From assembly GCF_900963305.1 (NCBI RefSeq), contig NC_042531.1, positions 1,797,872 through 1,861,871 of the forward strand: a stretch of DNA of 64,000 bases, given 5' to 3'. Every line of letters begins with the position of its first letter. The stretch's first letter is position 1. Below, piece after piece: positions 37,145 to 48,514 of the stretch. The stretch is from Echeneis naucrates (Eukaryota > Chordata > Actinopteri > Carangiformes > Echeneidae). Below the pieces are notes generated by a model, which saw only the letters and a list, made by a program, of their open reading frames with translations, was not told the DNA's origin and searched no databases. A program made the position numbers and the translations under genes.

Positions 37145-37893
37145 CTAGCACATGTCCATGATGCGCCTCATGCTCATGAACCTCATGCCGCTCATGCCCA
37201 TGTCCCTGAAGCTGCGGTACTCTCCGGGCCTCAGGTACATCATCCTGCCTCTGTAGTGGGGCTGCTCGTACATCAGCCAGTGTCCGTCCATCACGTTGCA
37301 GGACTGGCAGTCGGACATGCGGTAACGGTCCATGATGTTGTCGCAGTCGTCCATCAGCTCGTACATCTGACCTCCAAAGTTCTCCCTCTCGTAGATCCTC
37401 ATCCTGAACTGGCCTCTGTGCTGTAGGACAAAGAAATGTCTCAACATCAGGTCTCTGTGGAGGTGGAGTCTGGATTGGAATCTGTCTAACGCAGTTTGGT
37501 AACCTACCATGGGGATCATACGGCAGGACCTGATGCCGCCGCTCATTCCCATCATGCTCATGTAGTCGGCGTACTCGCCCCTCCTCATGAAGTACTGGTT
37601 TCCCATGTAGTTGGGGCGGTCGTAGACCATGAAGCAGCCGCTCTCCACCCGGCAGGAGTGACACCTGCTCAGGTAGGAGGACATGTCGGAGCAGTCGCTC
37701 ATGCACTCATAGGAGCGACCCTGGAAGTTCCTGTCCTCGTAGAAGATGATCTGAAACAATGAAGGAATGAAATCACTTGGAAAATGAAATTGTTGTTAGT
37801 CTGTATAAACCTTCAGAGCTGGTGTTTGTTATCCTGGGGGGAGGGGCCGGGGGCGGGGCTTACCTTGCCCATGCTCATGTCAGTGGTGGTCAT
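37145..37893 (-). CDS. Gamma-M crystallin Cg9 (M2-like, Met-rich)
   Basis: Lens crystallin, 182 aa with the longest spliced leader of the set ([10 protein letters not shown]). Exons 37864-37893, 37508-37750 and 37145-37420. About 30 Met, one Trp. First domain [19 protein letters not shown] has Gly-Gly where neighbours read DC, removing a cysteine. Second domain ends RRIMDMC. From exon 2 through exon 3, including the 87-nt intron, the sequence matches Cg12 with a single difference noticed. Later in-frame ATGs (37878 and 37872) could serve as alternative starts. Confidence 0.95.
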
Positions 37894-37961
37894 GCTTGTA
37901 GGTGAGCTGCTGTTGTTGGTACCGCTACCGCCGGACTGCTGACCTGCTCCGGTTAAGTCTT

Positions 37962-38027
37962 GTTTTTATACCGGACCAACACAATCAGCGTCAGTGGGCC
38001 CCCTTTGTTTAAAGCCCTGACCCAGCA
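37962..38027 (-). promoter_or_regulatory. Cg9 promoter
   Basis: On the minus strand: TATAAAAAC (37962-37970), AACAAAG (38003-38009) and TGCTGGGTCAG (38017-38027). Confidence 0.65.
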
Positions 38028-39606
38028 ACACCCTGTAGAGCGCCCGACGGGCCCCTGCGGTCACATGACCGGGCCCTCGAAGACTTTAGAAACGTTGGAC
38101 CCTTTTGATCAGGTGGAACAACAGGCCTGGTTCAGTTACAGTCCCATTAAAAATCAGTAACAATTAGACACTCCGAGGCTTCATGAAAATAAGTCAAATA
38201 TGGAGTTAATGTCGAGAAGAAAAAAGTAAATAAAAACAACAGCAAACATCATTTATTTTAGAGTTTTTACTTTCTTTAAAGATTTGAAAATGCACAGAGG
38301 TGAAGACTGAACTTTTAATTTCTTATATCTGAGTCCAACAACAAAACTGAATCATGTTTGTTTTAATGTTTCAGTTTATTATTATAGGACATGATGTATT
38401 TTGCATGATTTTGATATGATTGGCTGCATCTTTGTATGTCTGGCTAAACGTTGTGTGCCAAATTGTGTTGAAATCTATGGGAAAATATTCCTACTTTTCC
38501 CTTAAGTTCTTCCGAACAAGTTTATGGTGTAAGTCTTCAACGTGACACGATAACGAGAATATGTTTTCTTCTGCTTTCAACACACGCACAAAAAAAAAAA
38601 AAGATGGGCGATGATCTTCTGAGACTCAGATTTCCGGGTTTGGGCCTCAGTCAGACTTGGAGTCCTCAGAAATCCACAAAATCACTAAAATGGGCTTCAA
38701 ACTTCCCAGTTTCATCGTTGTGGAAACGTTATTATCACTTAGCATTGTTAGCACATCTGAGTGCTTTGTTTGAATGCTAATCTCAGGCTAATTAGCTAGC
38801 TAAAGAGCTAAGCTAACAAAGGTGGAACGATCTAATCAGTGCTAACGTGAAAATAAAAAATAATGAGAATGTCACTTACATCAAAAAAACACAACCAGAC
38901 TTCACGTTGTGTTGCTAATTATCTACGCAACAATTTATTTGTTATATTACTTGCAAAGAAAATGCCTCCTACAGTCACAACAAACACAAATATGGTCACA
39001 TTCAGGAACTGAAATCAGCCAGCTGATGATAATAACAATAAAAGTACTCATCATAATCACAATAACATAATTTATCTGCATTATAATTCCTTCCATAAAG
39101 AACGTGATGCCAGAGCTGATTCATAATCTGTTTTTATCGGTTTAAATCGGTTTAATTTTGACCGTTTATTGGCCTTTGAGTAATTCTAGAATACTGCAAC
39201 TGTTAAATTGTCTTTGTCAACCAAGTTCTTTGGCCTTTTAGTAACTACGATCATTCAAAACATCAATAATTTTAAGAAGGTGACATAATTAAAACCCAAT
39301 ATGTGCATTTTATTGAAAAATAAAAATACTCATTCTGATTTAATTTCTTGGCCTGTAAATAGTTTTCCTTCCTCTTTGGGATTTAACTCGATGTAGTAAA
39401 ACCAAATATCTCAACAAATAAAATACCTTTTAGGGTAAAAATGAGCAGCTGTTTACCTTTTAATAAAGAAAAATTGAAATATTTATCATCTTGTGCGATC
39501 TTTCATTGTGACAACTGAGCAAGAAGTTGAAAAAAAGCCAAAGTAGAGTGCAGCAGTTAGTTTATTTAGTTGCATCTGACACATTCAGGTAATAAGACGG
39601 GAACAT
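38028..39606. other. Intergenic, Cg9 to Cg10
   Basis: AT-rich. Contains a dispersed-repeat fragment at 38462-38492 that recurs at the right edge of the window, and a GCTAATTAGC-type stretch near 38790-38820. No gene. Confidence 0.5.
38462..38492. repeat. Dispersed repeat fragment, copy 1
   Basis: 31 bp matching 63970-64000 at 28 positions, containing TCTATGGGAAAAT. Probably part of an interspersed fish repeat I cannot name. Confidence 0.5.
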
Positions 39607-40255
39607 TTAGTAGCAGGAATCCATGATGCGCCTCATGCTCATGAACCTCATGCCGCTCATGCCCATGTTCATGAAGTTCCTGTACTCTCCGGGCCTCAGG
39701 TACATCATCCTGCCTCTGTAGTGGGGCTGCTCGTACATCAGCCAGTGTCCGTCCATCACGTTGCAGGACTGGCAGTCGGACATGCGGTAACGGTCCATGA
39801 TGTTGTCGCAGTCGTCCATCAGCTCGTGGCTCTGACCTCCGAAGTTCTCCCTCTCATAGATCCTCATCCTGAACTGGCCTCTGTGCTGTAGGACAAAGGA
39901 GGGAACAATTTAATATCAATAGAAGTTATTTCAGATGATATTTCAGATGAGTGCATCCCAACGCAGTTTGGTAACCTACCATGGGGATCATACGGCAGGA
40001 CCTGATGCAGTCCCTCATTCCCATCATGCTCATGTAGTCGGCGTACTCGCCCCTCCTCATGAAGTACTGGTTTCCCATGTAGTTGGGGCGGTCGTAGACC
40101 ATGAAGCAGCCGCTCTCCACCCGGCAGGAGTGACACCTGCTCAGGTAGGAGGTCATGTCGGAGCAGTCGCTCATGCACTCATAGGAGCGACCCTGGAAGT
40201 TCCTGTCCTCGTAGAAGACGATCTTGCCCCTCATGTTCATGCCGGTGTTGCTCAT
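39607..40255 (-). CDS. Gamma-M crystallin Cg10 (Met-rich, intron 1 absent)
   Basis: Lens crystallin, 184 aa. Only two coding exons: 39980-40255 and 39607-39885. The leader [11 protein letters not shown] runs directly into IVFYEDRNF with no intron, whereas every other gene here has an intron exactly after the GK-type codon pair. Intron 2 is retained and shared with Cg11. First domain [17 protein letters not shown]; second domain ends RRIMDSCY. Translation is taken from the ATG at 40253-40255 because the TATA box (40314-40321) lies just upstream; a longer open frame to 40330 crosses the TATA box and is unlikely to be translated. Confidence 0.95.
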
Positions 40256-40313
40256 GCTGGCTGCGGTTGTGTTGTTGCTCCTGTTCTGCCTTCCTACCTG
40301 GTTTAACCCTTTC

Positions 40314-40402
40314 CTTTTATACCTGACCAAATGTAAAGGGCCGGTGCCCCCCCCCCCAACCCTGACCCCACCCCCTCATGAGAAAACTCCAGAGTCAGCA
40401 AC
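40314..40402 (-). promoter_or_regulatory. Cg10 promoter (divergent layout)
   Basis: On the minus strand: TATAAAAG (40314-40321) and a Maf-like GTTGCTGACTC (40392-40402), about 70 bp apart instead of 46-50 bp. A C-run (about 40347-40358) fills the space and no Sox-like box is visible. Confidence 0.55.
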
Positions 40403-42064
40403 TTACCATTGAAGCCCGCAGAATGCCGAGGTTACGTCCACGTTTCCAGGCTCGGGCACCTCGCGGTCTTTGGAAAGGCTCATGTTACTGTTAACAACCA
40501 CGAGTCTCATTTAGTTCCATATTTTTTATCATTTAACAAACACGCAGGCTTCAGAACTCCACAGTTTATCCTCTTTGTGTTTTACTGCGACCCAAAAGCT
40601 CACTTTTTTGGTTCCAGTTCTCCAGAAGTCCCTTTAATTCTCCTGGTTTATAATCAGTATGGTAACACACATAACCCTGTTTCTGGACCATCACGGCCTT
40701 TATGCAGCAGCCTGACATGATTTAATTTCCCCACATGAAGAAAAGTTTACACAGATTATTAGACAGCTCAAATGTCGACATTATAAAGGTACAAATTTGG
40801 TTCAGTTATTTCCTTTAGAGGCTACACGTTGGAAATGTAGCTGTAGCAGAAATAACCAAGCAGTAATAACCTCTGATAAAAAATACTGATTATTAAATCT
40901 CTGTGTAGGTTGTCAGTTTGTTGAGATGAGCTGTATATTAATATTTCCCTCAGGTTTAAGGATGTCTTATGGCTGCTGGGACTCTGTGTCCACGATACAG
41001 TCAAGAAATAAGAAGACTTTTTGGCTGATAGTCGCTCTTTATTGATCTCAAATTGGGAAATCAGTTTGTTCCTTTAAAGAGAAACAAAGACAAAATAATA
41101 ATCAATATACATTATGTAAAAATTTAGACCATAACAGTATCACAAGGAATAAGTTTATTAATATGATCAAAAATCAAACACAGTTATTAACAGTGAAGGA
41201 AAAAGCTCAATATGCAAAATAACAAACCAAAGCAGAAGGACAGAGAAGAAAAATAAAGACGACAAATAAGAAAATACAATTAAAAGTCTACAAATACACA
41301 ATGTAAGAGCCCATTAATGTGCAACTTAAGAAAAAACAACAAAAGTTTCAACATTTGTTGTTTTTGTGAAATAAGTTTTTGATTTTTGGCACACAAAAAT
41401 ACAAATTTCACCAAACTTCAAATTTTTTTTGAATATCGTTAATGACAATTTGAATAAGAAAAAAAAAACTTCACTAAACTTCTCAGACAGTTTGATTCAA
41501 AATCTCGTATTTACTGATGGTGACTCACACTGTGAGTAAAGTAACTTAACAGCTGATGTGGAAATCGAAGGACTCGTGGTTTAGAAATCTCCAGTGGATT
41601 CTCTCACAATATTATTTTTGACATGCTTTAGTTTCCTCACAATGACATCAGCTGTTTTAATCTCTGGTGATCAGATTAATCTGATTTATTAAAACACAAG
41701 TGAAGAGAAACAGTTTCTTTTCTACTTTCTGCCCATTTTTAGGCTGAAATCTGCTGGTTTTAAATTCTGCTTGTTCTTTCTCACCGGTGCAAAGAATGAC
41801 TATATAACTTTCAAACAAACATTATTTATTTACTTTTAGTTATATTAGCTGATTTTATTTTTTTGTGGCACTTTTATAACTCAGAAATATTTCATCTGCA
41901 TGATTCTCTGTCGGGGCTGAATGGACCTTTGACTGTATGAAACTGTATAAAAAATAAATAAATCAAAATCACTGCACGCTGCTATGAAATGACGCCACAT
42001 GCAAAAATATTTAGTCAAAAGAAAGTTTTATTGTTTGTTGGCTCATTTAGACATTTTCTACACT
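40403..42064. other. Intergenic, Cg10 to Cg11
   Basis: AT-rich; no coding exon, RNA gene or recognised element was seen. Confidence 0.5.
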
Positions 42065-42775
42065 TCACATGTCCATGATGCGCCTCATGCTCATGAACCT
42101 CATGCCGCTCATGCCCATGTCCCTGAAGCTGCGGTACTCTCCGGGCCTCAGGTACATCATCCTGCCTCTGTAGTGGGGCTGCTCGTACATCAGCCAGTGT
42201 CCGTCCATCACGTTGCAGGACATGCAGTCGGACATGCGGTAACGGTCCATGATGTTGTCGCAGTCGTCCATCAGCTCGTGCATCTGACCTCCAAAGTTCT
42301 CCCTCTCATAGATCCTCATCCTGAACTGGCCTCTGTGCTGTAGGACAAAGGAGGGAACAATTTAATATCAATAGAAGTTATTTCAGATGATATTTCAGAT
42401 GAGTGCATCCCAACGCAGTTTGGTAACCTACCATGGGGATCATACGGCAGGACCTGATGCAGTCCCTCATTCCCATCATGCTCATGTAGTCGGCGTACTC
42501 GCCCCTCCTCATGAAGTACTGGTTTCCCATGTAGTTGGGGCGGTCGTAGACCATGAAGCAGCCGCTCTCCACCCGGCAGGAGTGACACCTGCTCAGGTAG
42601 GAGGTCATGTCGGAGCAGTCGCTCATGCACTCATAGGAGCGACCCTGGAAGTTCCTGTCCTCGTAGAAGATGATCTGAAAAAGAATAAAATAAACAAACG
42701 TGGATTTATCAAATGAATGAAACGCCGTGAATCCGCCCTGAGGTGGGGGTGGGTGCTCACCTTGCCCATGGTCAT
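42065..42775 (-). CDS. Gamma-M crystallin Cg11 (M2-like, Met-rich)
   Basis: Lens crystallin, 176 aa. Exons 42761-42775 (MTMGK), 42432-42674 and 42065-42337. Exon 2, intron 2 and the start of exon 3 match Cg10 essentially base for base; the rest of exon 3 follows the Cg9/Cg12 type ([13 protein letters not shown]) and carries MHELM and SDCMSC variants. It ends RRIMDM, one residue shorter than its neighbours. One Trp. Confidence 0.95.
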
Positions 42776-42846
42776 GGTTGTGCTGTTTGTTCCTCAGAGA
42801 ACTGGTGCTGCTGATGACACTGATGTCGGTCCTGTTTTAACCGTTA

Positions 42847-42910
42847 CTTTTATACCTGACCGAACCCAAAGAATCCGCGGCGCCCTTTGTTGGAGAGGCC
42901 TGAGTCAGCA
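42847..42910 (-). promoter_or_regulatory. Cg11 promoter
   Basis: On the minus strand: TATAAAAG (42847-42854), AACAAAG (42885-42891) and TGCTGACTCA (42901-42910), the clearest Maf recognition-like box in the cluster. Confidence 0.7.
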
Positions 42911-45002
42911 ACATGGTATAGAGGCCTATAGAGTGCTGAGGGGCGTTTGTTACGCTTCCATGTGACTGGATGCCCCAGAAGACTTTAGAACGGATTTTTC
43001 CATATAGGGAAATAAACACAATGAGCATCTCACAATGCAAAAAAGCTGAAACAATGCGACTGTTTTACACAACGCACAACACACCGTATGGCTGTCCGAT
43101 TGATCAACAGATCATTCACAGGCCCGAGTTTCCTTTTGTGTGAACACAATAACCTGACACGGCAGTATATAACACACATCTGTTTATCCAGCTGTTTGTC
43201 GACCTTTTATACTTCTATCTTTATTTAATTTGACGATAATAATGTGCAACAAACACTCCCTGTTGTGTGACACAGATGTGAGGCTGTTTTCAGCTTCAGC
43301 AAACATTTATTACAATTTTATCTACTTTATTTAATCCACTTCAGATCTCACAACATGTGAGACCAAACTACAGAAAATAAAATTTGAGTAAAAATACAAG
43401 TGTCTGCTGTTGTACTGTGTGCGTGTTGGACATTTTCCTTCAGATATTTTAGGAAAGCGTAGAAAAGTGTGAACAGAAAATATCTGAGCTTTTATGTGTA
43501 AATTTAGCAGAATGTAATTATAAGGTCATTAAAATTAAAACCTTTATTTAAAGTTTGAACAGAAATCCTGACGTGGATGTCAGGCCAATGCTTGACTCAG
43601 ATCTTATAAATGTTGAACTCAAAGGTCCTCGGGTGCTGAGGATGGAGCTGCTGTTTCTCCTGGAGCTGTCGACGTTGGGAGATTTTGAAATATTCAGAAA
43701 GAAAGATGGTTACGTGAGCTGTGTGATTTAGGTGAAGTGGAAATTTAATTTCCTCTTCTCTCTTTTTGGCCTGCACATTAAGATGATTTAAGGGAGTTAA
43801 TCTTCTATTTAATAGCTTAATCTGTTTGTTTAATTTTAATATGAAATTTACCAGATTAATCTGAAAATCCCAGCTTCCTCCGGCGCTCCATAATACGCAT
43901 TCATTCAGCGATGTAAATAAACACAATCTGATGGGTCGAGTGTGAAAGATGCAAAGTTGTGTCTCCATGTTCGGACTATTCCAAACGAATATATCAGGAT
44001 TATCCTGTAAACCTTTCCAGGCTGAAATAAAAAAATCATTCAATTATTCATAGTGGTCGAAGCTAAAGGAACTTTTTTTATTTGATACAGTATATTTATA
44101 TAAAATAAAATGTTTTAGTGGAGCTCCTACAGCTTTCCAGCCGGACTTTGAGGGGACGTGTAAGAAAACGATGACAACGTGAAGATCAAACTTTGTGTGC
44201 AGAGTTTATTTCAGACTGAACAAAGATGATGAAGTCAGTAACACAGAGGATACGGCCCATTTATCTTTAAGATGTTTATTCATGTTCCTGTTAGTGTGTA
44301 CTTTCAGAAACAAACATATTTCTATCAAAATAATAATACAATGCAAGTTTCCATATTTTTTGACAGCAGAAGAACTCCACAGAAACTCAGACATGTTTAA
44401 AATCGCATTTTGCTTCATTTTAAGAGACATTTTAAAGGACCTGGTTGGTGCTTTGCTTCACGGCCAACGTTAGCATTACCAGCTGCTCACCGGCCGGTCT
44501 GTTGAGGTCTGAGGTTTAAGGAGGTAGGTTTTAAAGGAGGCCTCGACACGGCTGCACTTCTCCAGGAAACTTTGGTGACTCTGTTTTCGCAAGATTGGCT
44601 GCAGCTAGCTGGTTAGCATGTTAACTCCAGAAGAAGGACAAGCAGTGATTAGCAAATCTATGCTAACGTTTGCTATGTAGCAAAAACAAAGCTCGGAAAT
44701 TGCTCCTTCAATTCTGGTTTTACTTCCTTTTAGTGACTAAGCTAATATTTTTATTGGGATTGTCCTACACATTTACAGTGCTGTCATTCAAATGGGAAAC
44801 ATTTCTTATAGATTTCAATACAATCTGACCTAAATCAATCTGAGTTTCTCCTTGATAGTCGCTAGAGAGAATTAAGGCTGAAGGGTCTTCAGGTTTGGCT
44901 TCACGTTGTGGGCCCACAGTCCCACTGAAACATGATTCAAATGAAAAACCGCCACACCAGAATTTAGAAAGTTCTACCGTTTATTGAAGTTGGATTGTAC
45001 AA
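42911..45002. other. Intergenic, Cg11 to Cg12
   Basis: AT-rich. A dispersed GCTAGCTGGTTAGCATG-type repeat lies at about 44590-44730, with relatives near 46770 and 51540. No gene. Confidence 0.5.
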
Positions 45003-45692
45003 TTAGCACATGTCCATGATGCGTCTCATGCTCATGAACCTCATGCCGCTCATGCCCATGTCCCTGAAGCTGCGGTACTCTCCGGGCCTCAGGTACATCA
45101 TCCTGCCTCTGTAGTGGGGCTGCTCGTACATCAGCCAGTGTCCGTCCATCACGTTGCAGGACTGGCAGTCGGACATGCGGTAACGGTCCATGATGTTGTC
45201 GCAGTCGTCCATCAGCTCGTACATCTGACCTCCAAAGTTCTCCCTCTCGTAGATCCTCATCCTGAACTGGCCTCTGTGCTGTAGGACAAAGAAATGTCTC
45301 AACATCAGGTCTCTGTGGAGGTGGAGTCTGGATTGGAATCTGTCTAACGCAGTTTGGTAACCTACCATGGGGATCATACGGCAGGACCTGATGCCGCCGC
45401 TCATTCCCATCATGCTCATGTAGTCGGCGTACTCGCCCCTCCTCATGAAGTACTGGTTTCCCATGTAGTTGGGGCGGTCGTAGACCATGAAGCAGCCGCT
45501 CTCCACCCGGCAGGAGTGACACCTGCTCAGGTAGGAGGACATGTCGGAGCAGTCGCTCATGCACTCATAGGAGCGACCCTGGAAGTTCCTGTCCTCGTAG
45601 AAGATGATCTGAAAGAAAGGAAAAAAGTGACTTTGGTGGCAGAATCAAGCATTCGTTTAATTTTATTTTTGTGTGTTTCCTACCTTGCCCAT
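45003..45692 (-). CDS. Gamma-M crystallin Cg12 (M2-like, Met-rich)
   Basis: Lens crystallin, 175 aa. Exons 45684-45692 (MGK), 45366-45608 and 45003-45278. After the leader the protein reads the same as Cg9; the only coding difference noticed is silent (last Arg codon region near 45025). Its intron 1 differs from Cg9 but begins next to exon 2 with the same bases as Cg15 (GAAAGAAAGG on the plus strand). Intron 2 is 87 nt with no stop. Confidence 0.95.
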
Positions 45693-45767
45693 GGTGGCTG
45701 CAGTGGTTTCCCCAGATCTCTCAGAGAACGGCGTTTGAACTGATGCTCTGGTTCTGTGGACAAGTTA

Positions 45768-45831
45768 CATTTATACCTGGACAGAGACAAAGACTGTGTC
45801 CCTCTCTATTGTCCAGAGTCCTGACACAGCA
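45768..45831 (-). promoter_or_regulatory. Cg12 promoter
   Basis: On the minus strand: TATAAATG (45768-45775), ACAATAG (45806-45812) and TGCTGTGTCAG (45821-45831). Despite coding identity with Cg9, the promoter bases differ. Confidence 0.65.
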
Positions 45832-47684
45832 ACCTCGCATATAGAAGCCTATAGTTTAACAGGAGTCAGGGTCACAACCTCTGCGCAGAATTTTCCTTTA
45901 TGGAGGATAAAGCTCTTTTTTTTCATACATTTCATACATTACTTTTTATGTATGGAATAAAAATTGTTGCTGGAAGCTGCACAGAACAACTGACCGCATT
46001 AGTCAGCTATTTAAACACTGCAGATACTTTAATTAGAGCTTTTACACACAATGGGAGTCGATGGGCCGACATTTTGCCAAAGCTACATCACAAAAGCTTT
46101 TTCAAACTCACAGCAGAAACCATTTGTGGATAAGAAAGTAATTTCATTGTCACGTGACACCGTGGAGATCGTCCATGAAGGAAAAAACATTTTTACCTGG
46201 TTGAATTTAACGGTTCATCTTTCTGAGGCTGTTTATTTTGTTAATTTTTATTTGAACTGGTGAAATAAACTCACACATTCATATAGTCATCATACATTAT
46301 TCAATATTATTTTTAAATAATTGTTATTCATATTTATGGATGTTTTATTTATTTCCAACGTAGCGTGATGTTGATATGTGGGTGGCGTTGCCGATGGTAA
46401 CCCATAGCAACCCCGCGTACGTGCCGTAGGTTCACGGCGTTGTGTCGGTGAACGTCATTTATGTGTGTCTTCCCGCCTCCACAGAATTTATTACATGACT
46501 GTAACTTCTGTCTCGTGACGTTACACACTCACATACAAACGAGTCAAACACAACCCTCACACATCCGTTTTAACTGATGTTCTGTGGAGGGTTAGGGTTA
46601 CCAACATTGTTTCTGCGTTGTACTTCCTCTTACTTCCTGTAACCCTAACCCAAACCCTAAACACAGATCAAGTCAAATGAACATTAATAAACTCTCTTTC
46701 CTTCTTCTCCAATAAATAGCTTTCCTGCGGCCGATGGGACGCTGCAGTGACTCGCTATCGGAAAGTGTTAAAGAGCAGCTAACCATGTTAGCATGCTAAT
46801 GTCGTTTGAAGTGTGGAAACAGAAAACCAACATGTTCCTTTACTTGGTGAATGAGGGGATGAAATTTGACCTTGAACTGAAAAGATAACGATCTCCTCTT
46901 TGGGAAACGGAAGTAAAAAGTTGTTAATGTTGGTGCTAGCTATGTAGCAGTAGAAAAATAAACGGCTCCTTTACGTTCCTGTTCGGCTCACATGTAGTAA
47001 AAGTATTTTGTCTCCTCAGACTGTTTCAGTATTTACTTTACATTTTGCATCAGAAATGTATTTGTGCTCATTGTGAGTGTTCAGATATTCATTCATTCAT
47101 TTAAATTTCCCACTCAGACAGTCTGGCTCGGCACGCCTGCTCCTCCTGCCATGTACTTTAATGTCATCTTCACAGGACGGACTTCTGTCTTTCATGCTCC
47201 ACGTCCAGATTTCTGGTTTGAGGATCCTCAAACATCTCCAGCGTTGACACGCTGGAATTGGTCCAGATGTGGATGTTAGCATCTGGCAATCTTGGCCCAT
47301 AGAGATGAGGGCTAAACATCGATAGCTAAGTCCAGGCCACATGTATGCTGCCTAAAATCTATCTGGTAGTTTCCTTCAGTTTAATGAACTCTAACGATCC
47401 CCCGACTTCTGCCAGGTGTGTTCAAGCATTCAGTTTTTCTGCCATAAAAAGCAACAAGGTTGGGGAAAGCTGAAAAAATTAAACCACCTTCATGTATTTT
47501 GTTGTTCTACAAGTTAATTTCTGCTGATTATCTGCAGACTGTGATTAAATGTTGGCATGGAATTAAATGTTTCAGATGAATGATAAATGATCTTTATGTT
47601 ATTATGGTCTGTGTGGACACGTGATCATTTCAATCAGCGACACAAAAAGTCAAATTACAATTTTGTTTCTTTATTTAGAGGAAT
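45832..47684. other. Intergenic, Cg12 to Cg13
   Basis: AT-rich, with a telomere-like inverted repeat (46589-46651) and a GTTAGCATGCTAA repeat near 46786. No gene. Confidence 0.5.
46589..46651. repeat. Telomere-like inverted repeat
   Basis: GGGTTAGGGTTAC (46589-46601) and its exact reverse complement (46639-46651), 37 nt apart. Confidence 0.85.
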
Positions 47685-48394
47685 TTAGTAGCAGGAATCC
47701 ATGATGCGCCTCATGCTCATGAACCTCATGCCGCTCATGCCCATGTTCATGAAGTTCCTGTACTCTCCGGGCCTCAGGTACATCATCCTGCCTCTGTAGT
47801 GGGGCTGCTCGTACATCAGCCAGTGTCCGTCCATCACGTTGCAGGACTGGCAGTCGGACATGCGGTAACGGTCCATGATGTTGTCGCAGTCGTCCATCAG
47901 CTCGTGGCTCTGACCTCCAAAGTTCTCCCTCTCGTAGATCTTCATCTTGTAGGATCCTCGGTGCTGTAGAGGAAACGTTTGACAGGTCAGAAAACGGGCC
48001 GAGCTGTAATGTAAAAATGAGGCGCAGACGAGGGCCGTCCTACCATGGGGATCATACGGCAGGACCGGATGCAGTCGGACATTCCCATCATGCTCATGTA
48101 GTCGGCGTACTCGCCCCTCTTCATGAAGTACTGGTTTCCCATGAAGTTGGGGCGGTCGTAGACCATGAAGCAGCCGCTCTCCACCCGGCAGGAGTGACAC
48201 CTGCTCAGGTAGGAGGTCAGCTCGGGGCAGTCACTGCTGGTCTCATAGTGACGGCCCTGGAAGTTCCTGTCCTCGTAGAAGATGATCTGAAAGCACCCAC
48301 ATGTTATTTTTTGATTACCTTTGCAGTTGAAGTGTATTTTGTTGTTGTTCGAGTAGCTTTTCTTTCTTTCTGCACCTACCCTGCCCATGGCCAT
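47685..48394 (-). CDS. Gamma-M crystallin Cg13 (M2-like, Met-rich)
   Basis: Lens crystallin, 178 aa. Exons 48380-48394 (MAMGR), 48044-48286 and 47685-47963. The codon before intron 1 is AGG (Arg) instead of AAG. First domain [20 protein letters not shown] and [27 protein letters not shown] has Lys where others have Arg. Second domain starts [20 protein letters not shown] and ends RRIMDSCY, with the same [13 protein letters not shown] block as Cg7 and Cg10. One Trp. Confidence 0.95.
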
Positions 48395-48447
48395 GATCTT
48401 CTGGTTCTGCTTGTGCTGCTGTGTATCTCTGTCGCTGCTAACCGTTA

Positions 48448-48514
48448 CTTTTATACCTGCTCAATGTGAAAAACGTATGTCGGGCTTCTATTGTCCAAAT
48501 CCCTGATTCAGCAA
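48448..48514 (-). promoter_or_regulatory. Cg13 promoter
   Basis: On the minus strand: TATAAAAG (48448-48455), ACAATAG (48488-48494) and GTTGCTGAATCAG (48502-48514). Confidence 0.65.

Noticed and set aside
37125-37706. 193-aa open frame in another frame over Cg9 (and a 196-aa twin over Cg12), starting [11 protein letters not shown]
   Set aside because: It is the shifted frame of the crystallin exons and runs straight through intron 2; similar shadows occur over Cg6 and other paralogues, so coding bias and recent identity explain it.
40256-40330. 25-residue N-terminal extension of Cg10
   Set aside because: It includes the TATA box on the minus strand, so it is probably not transcribed.
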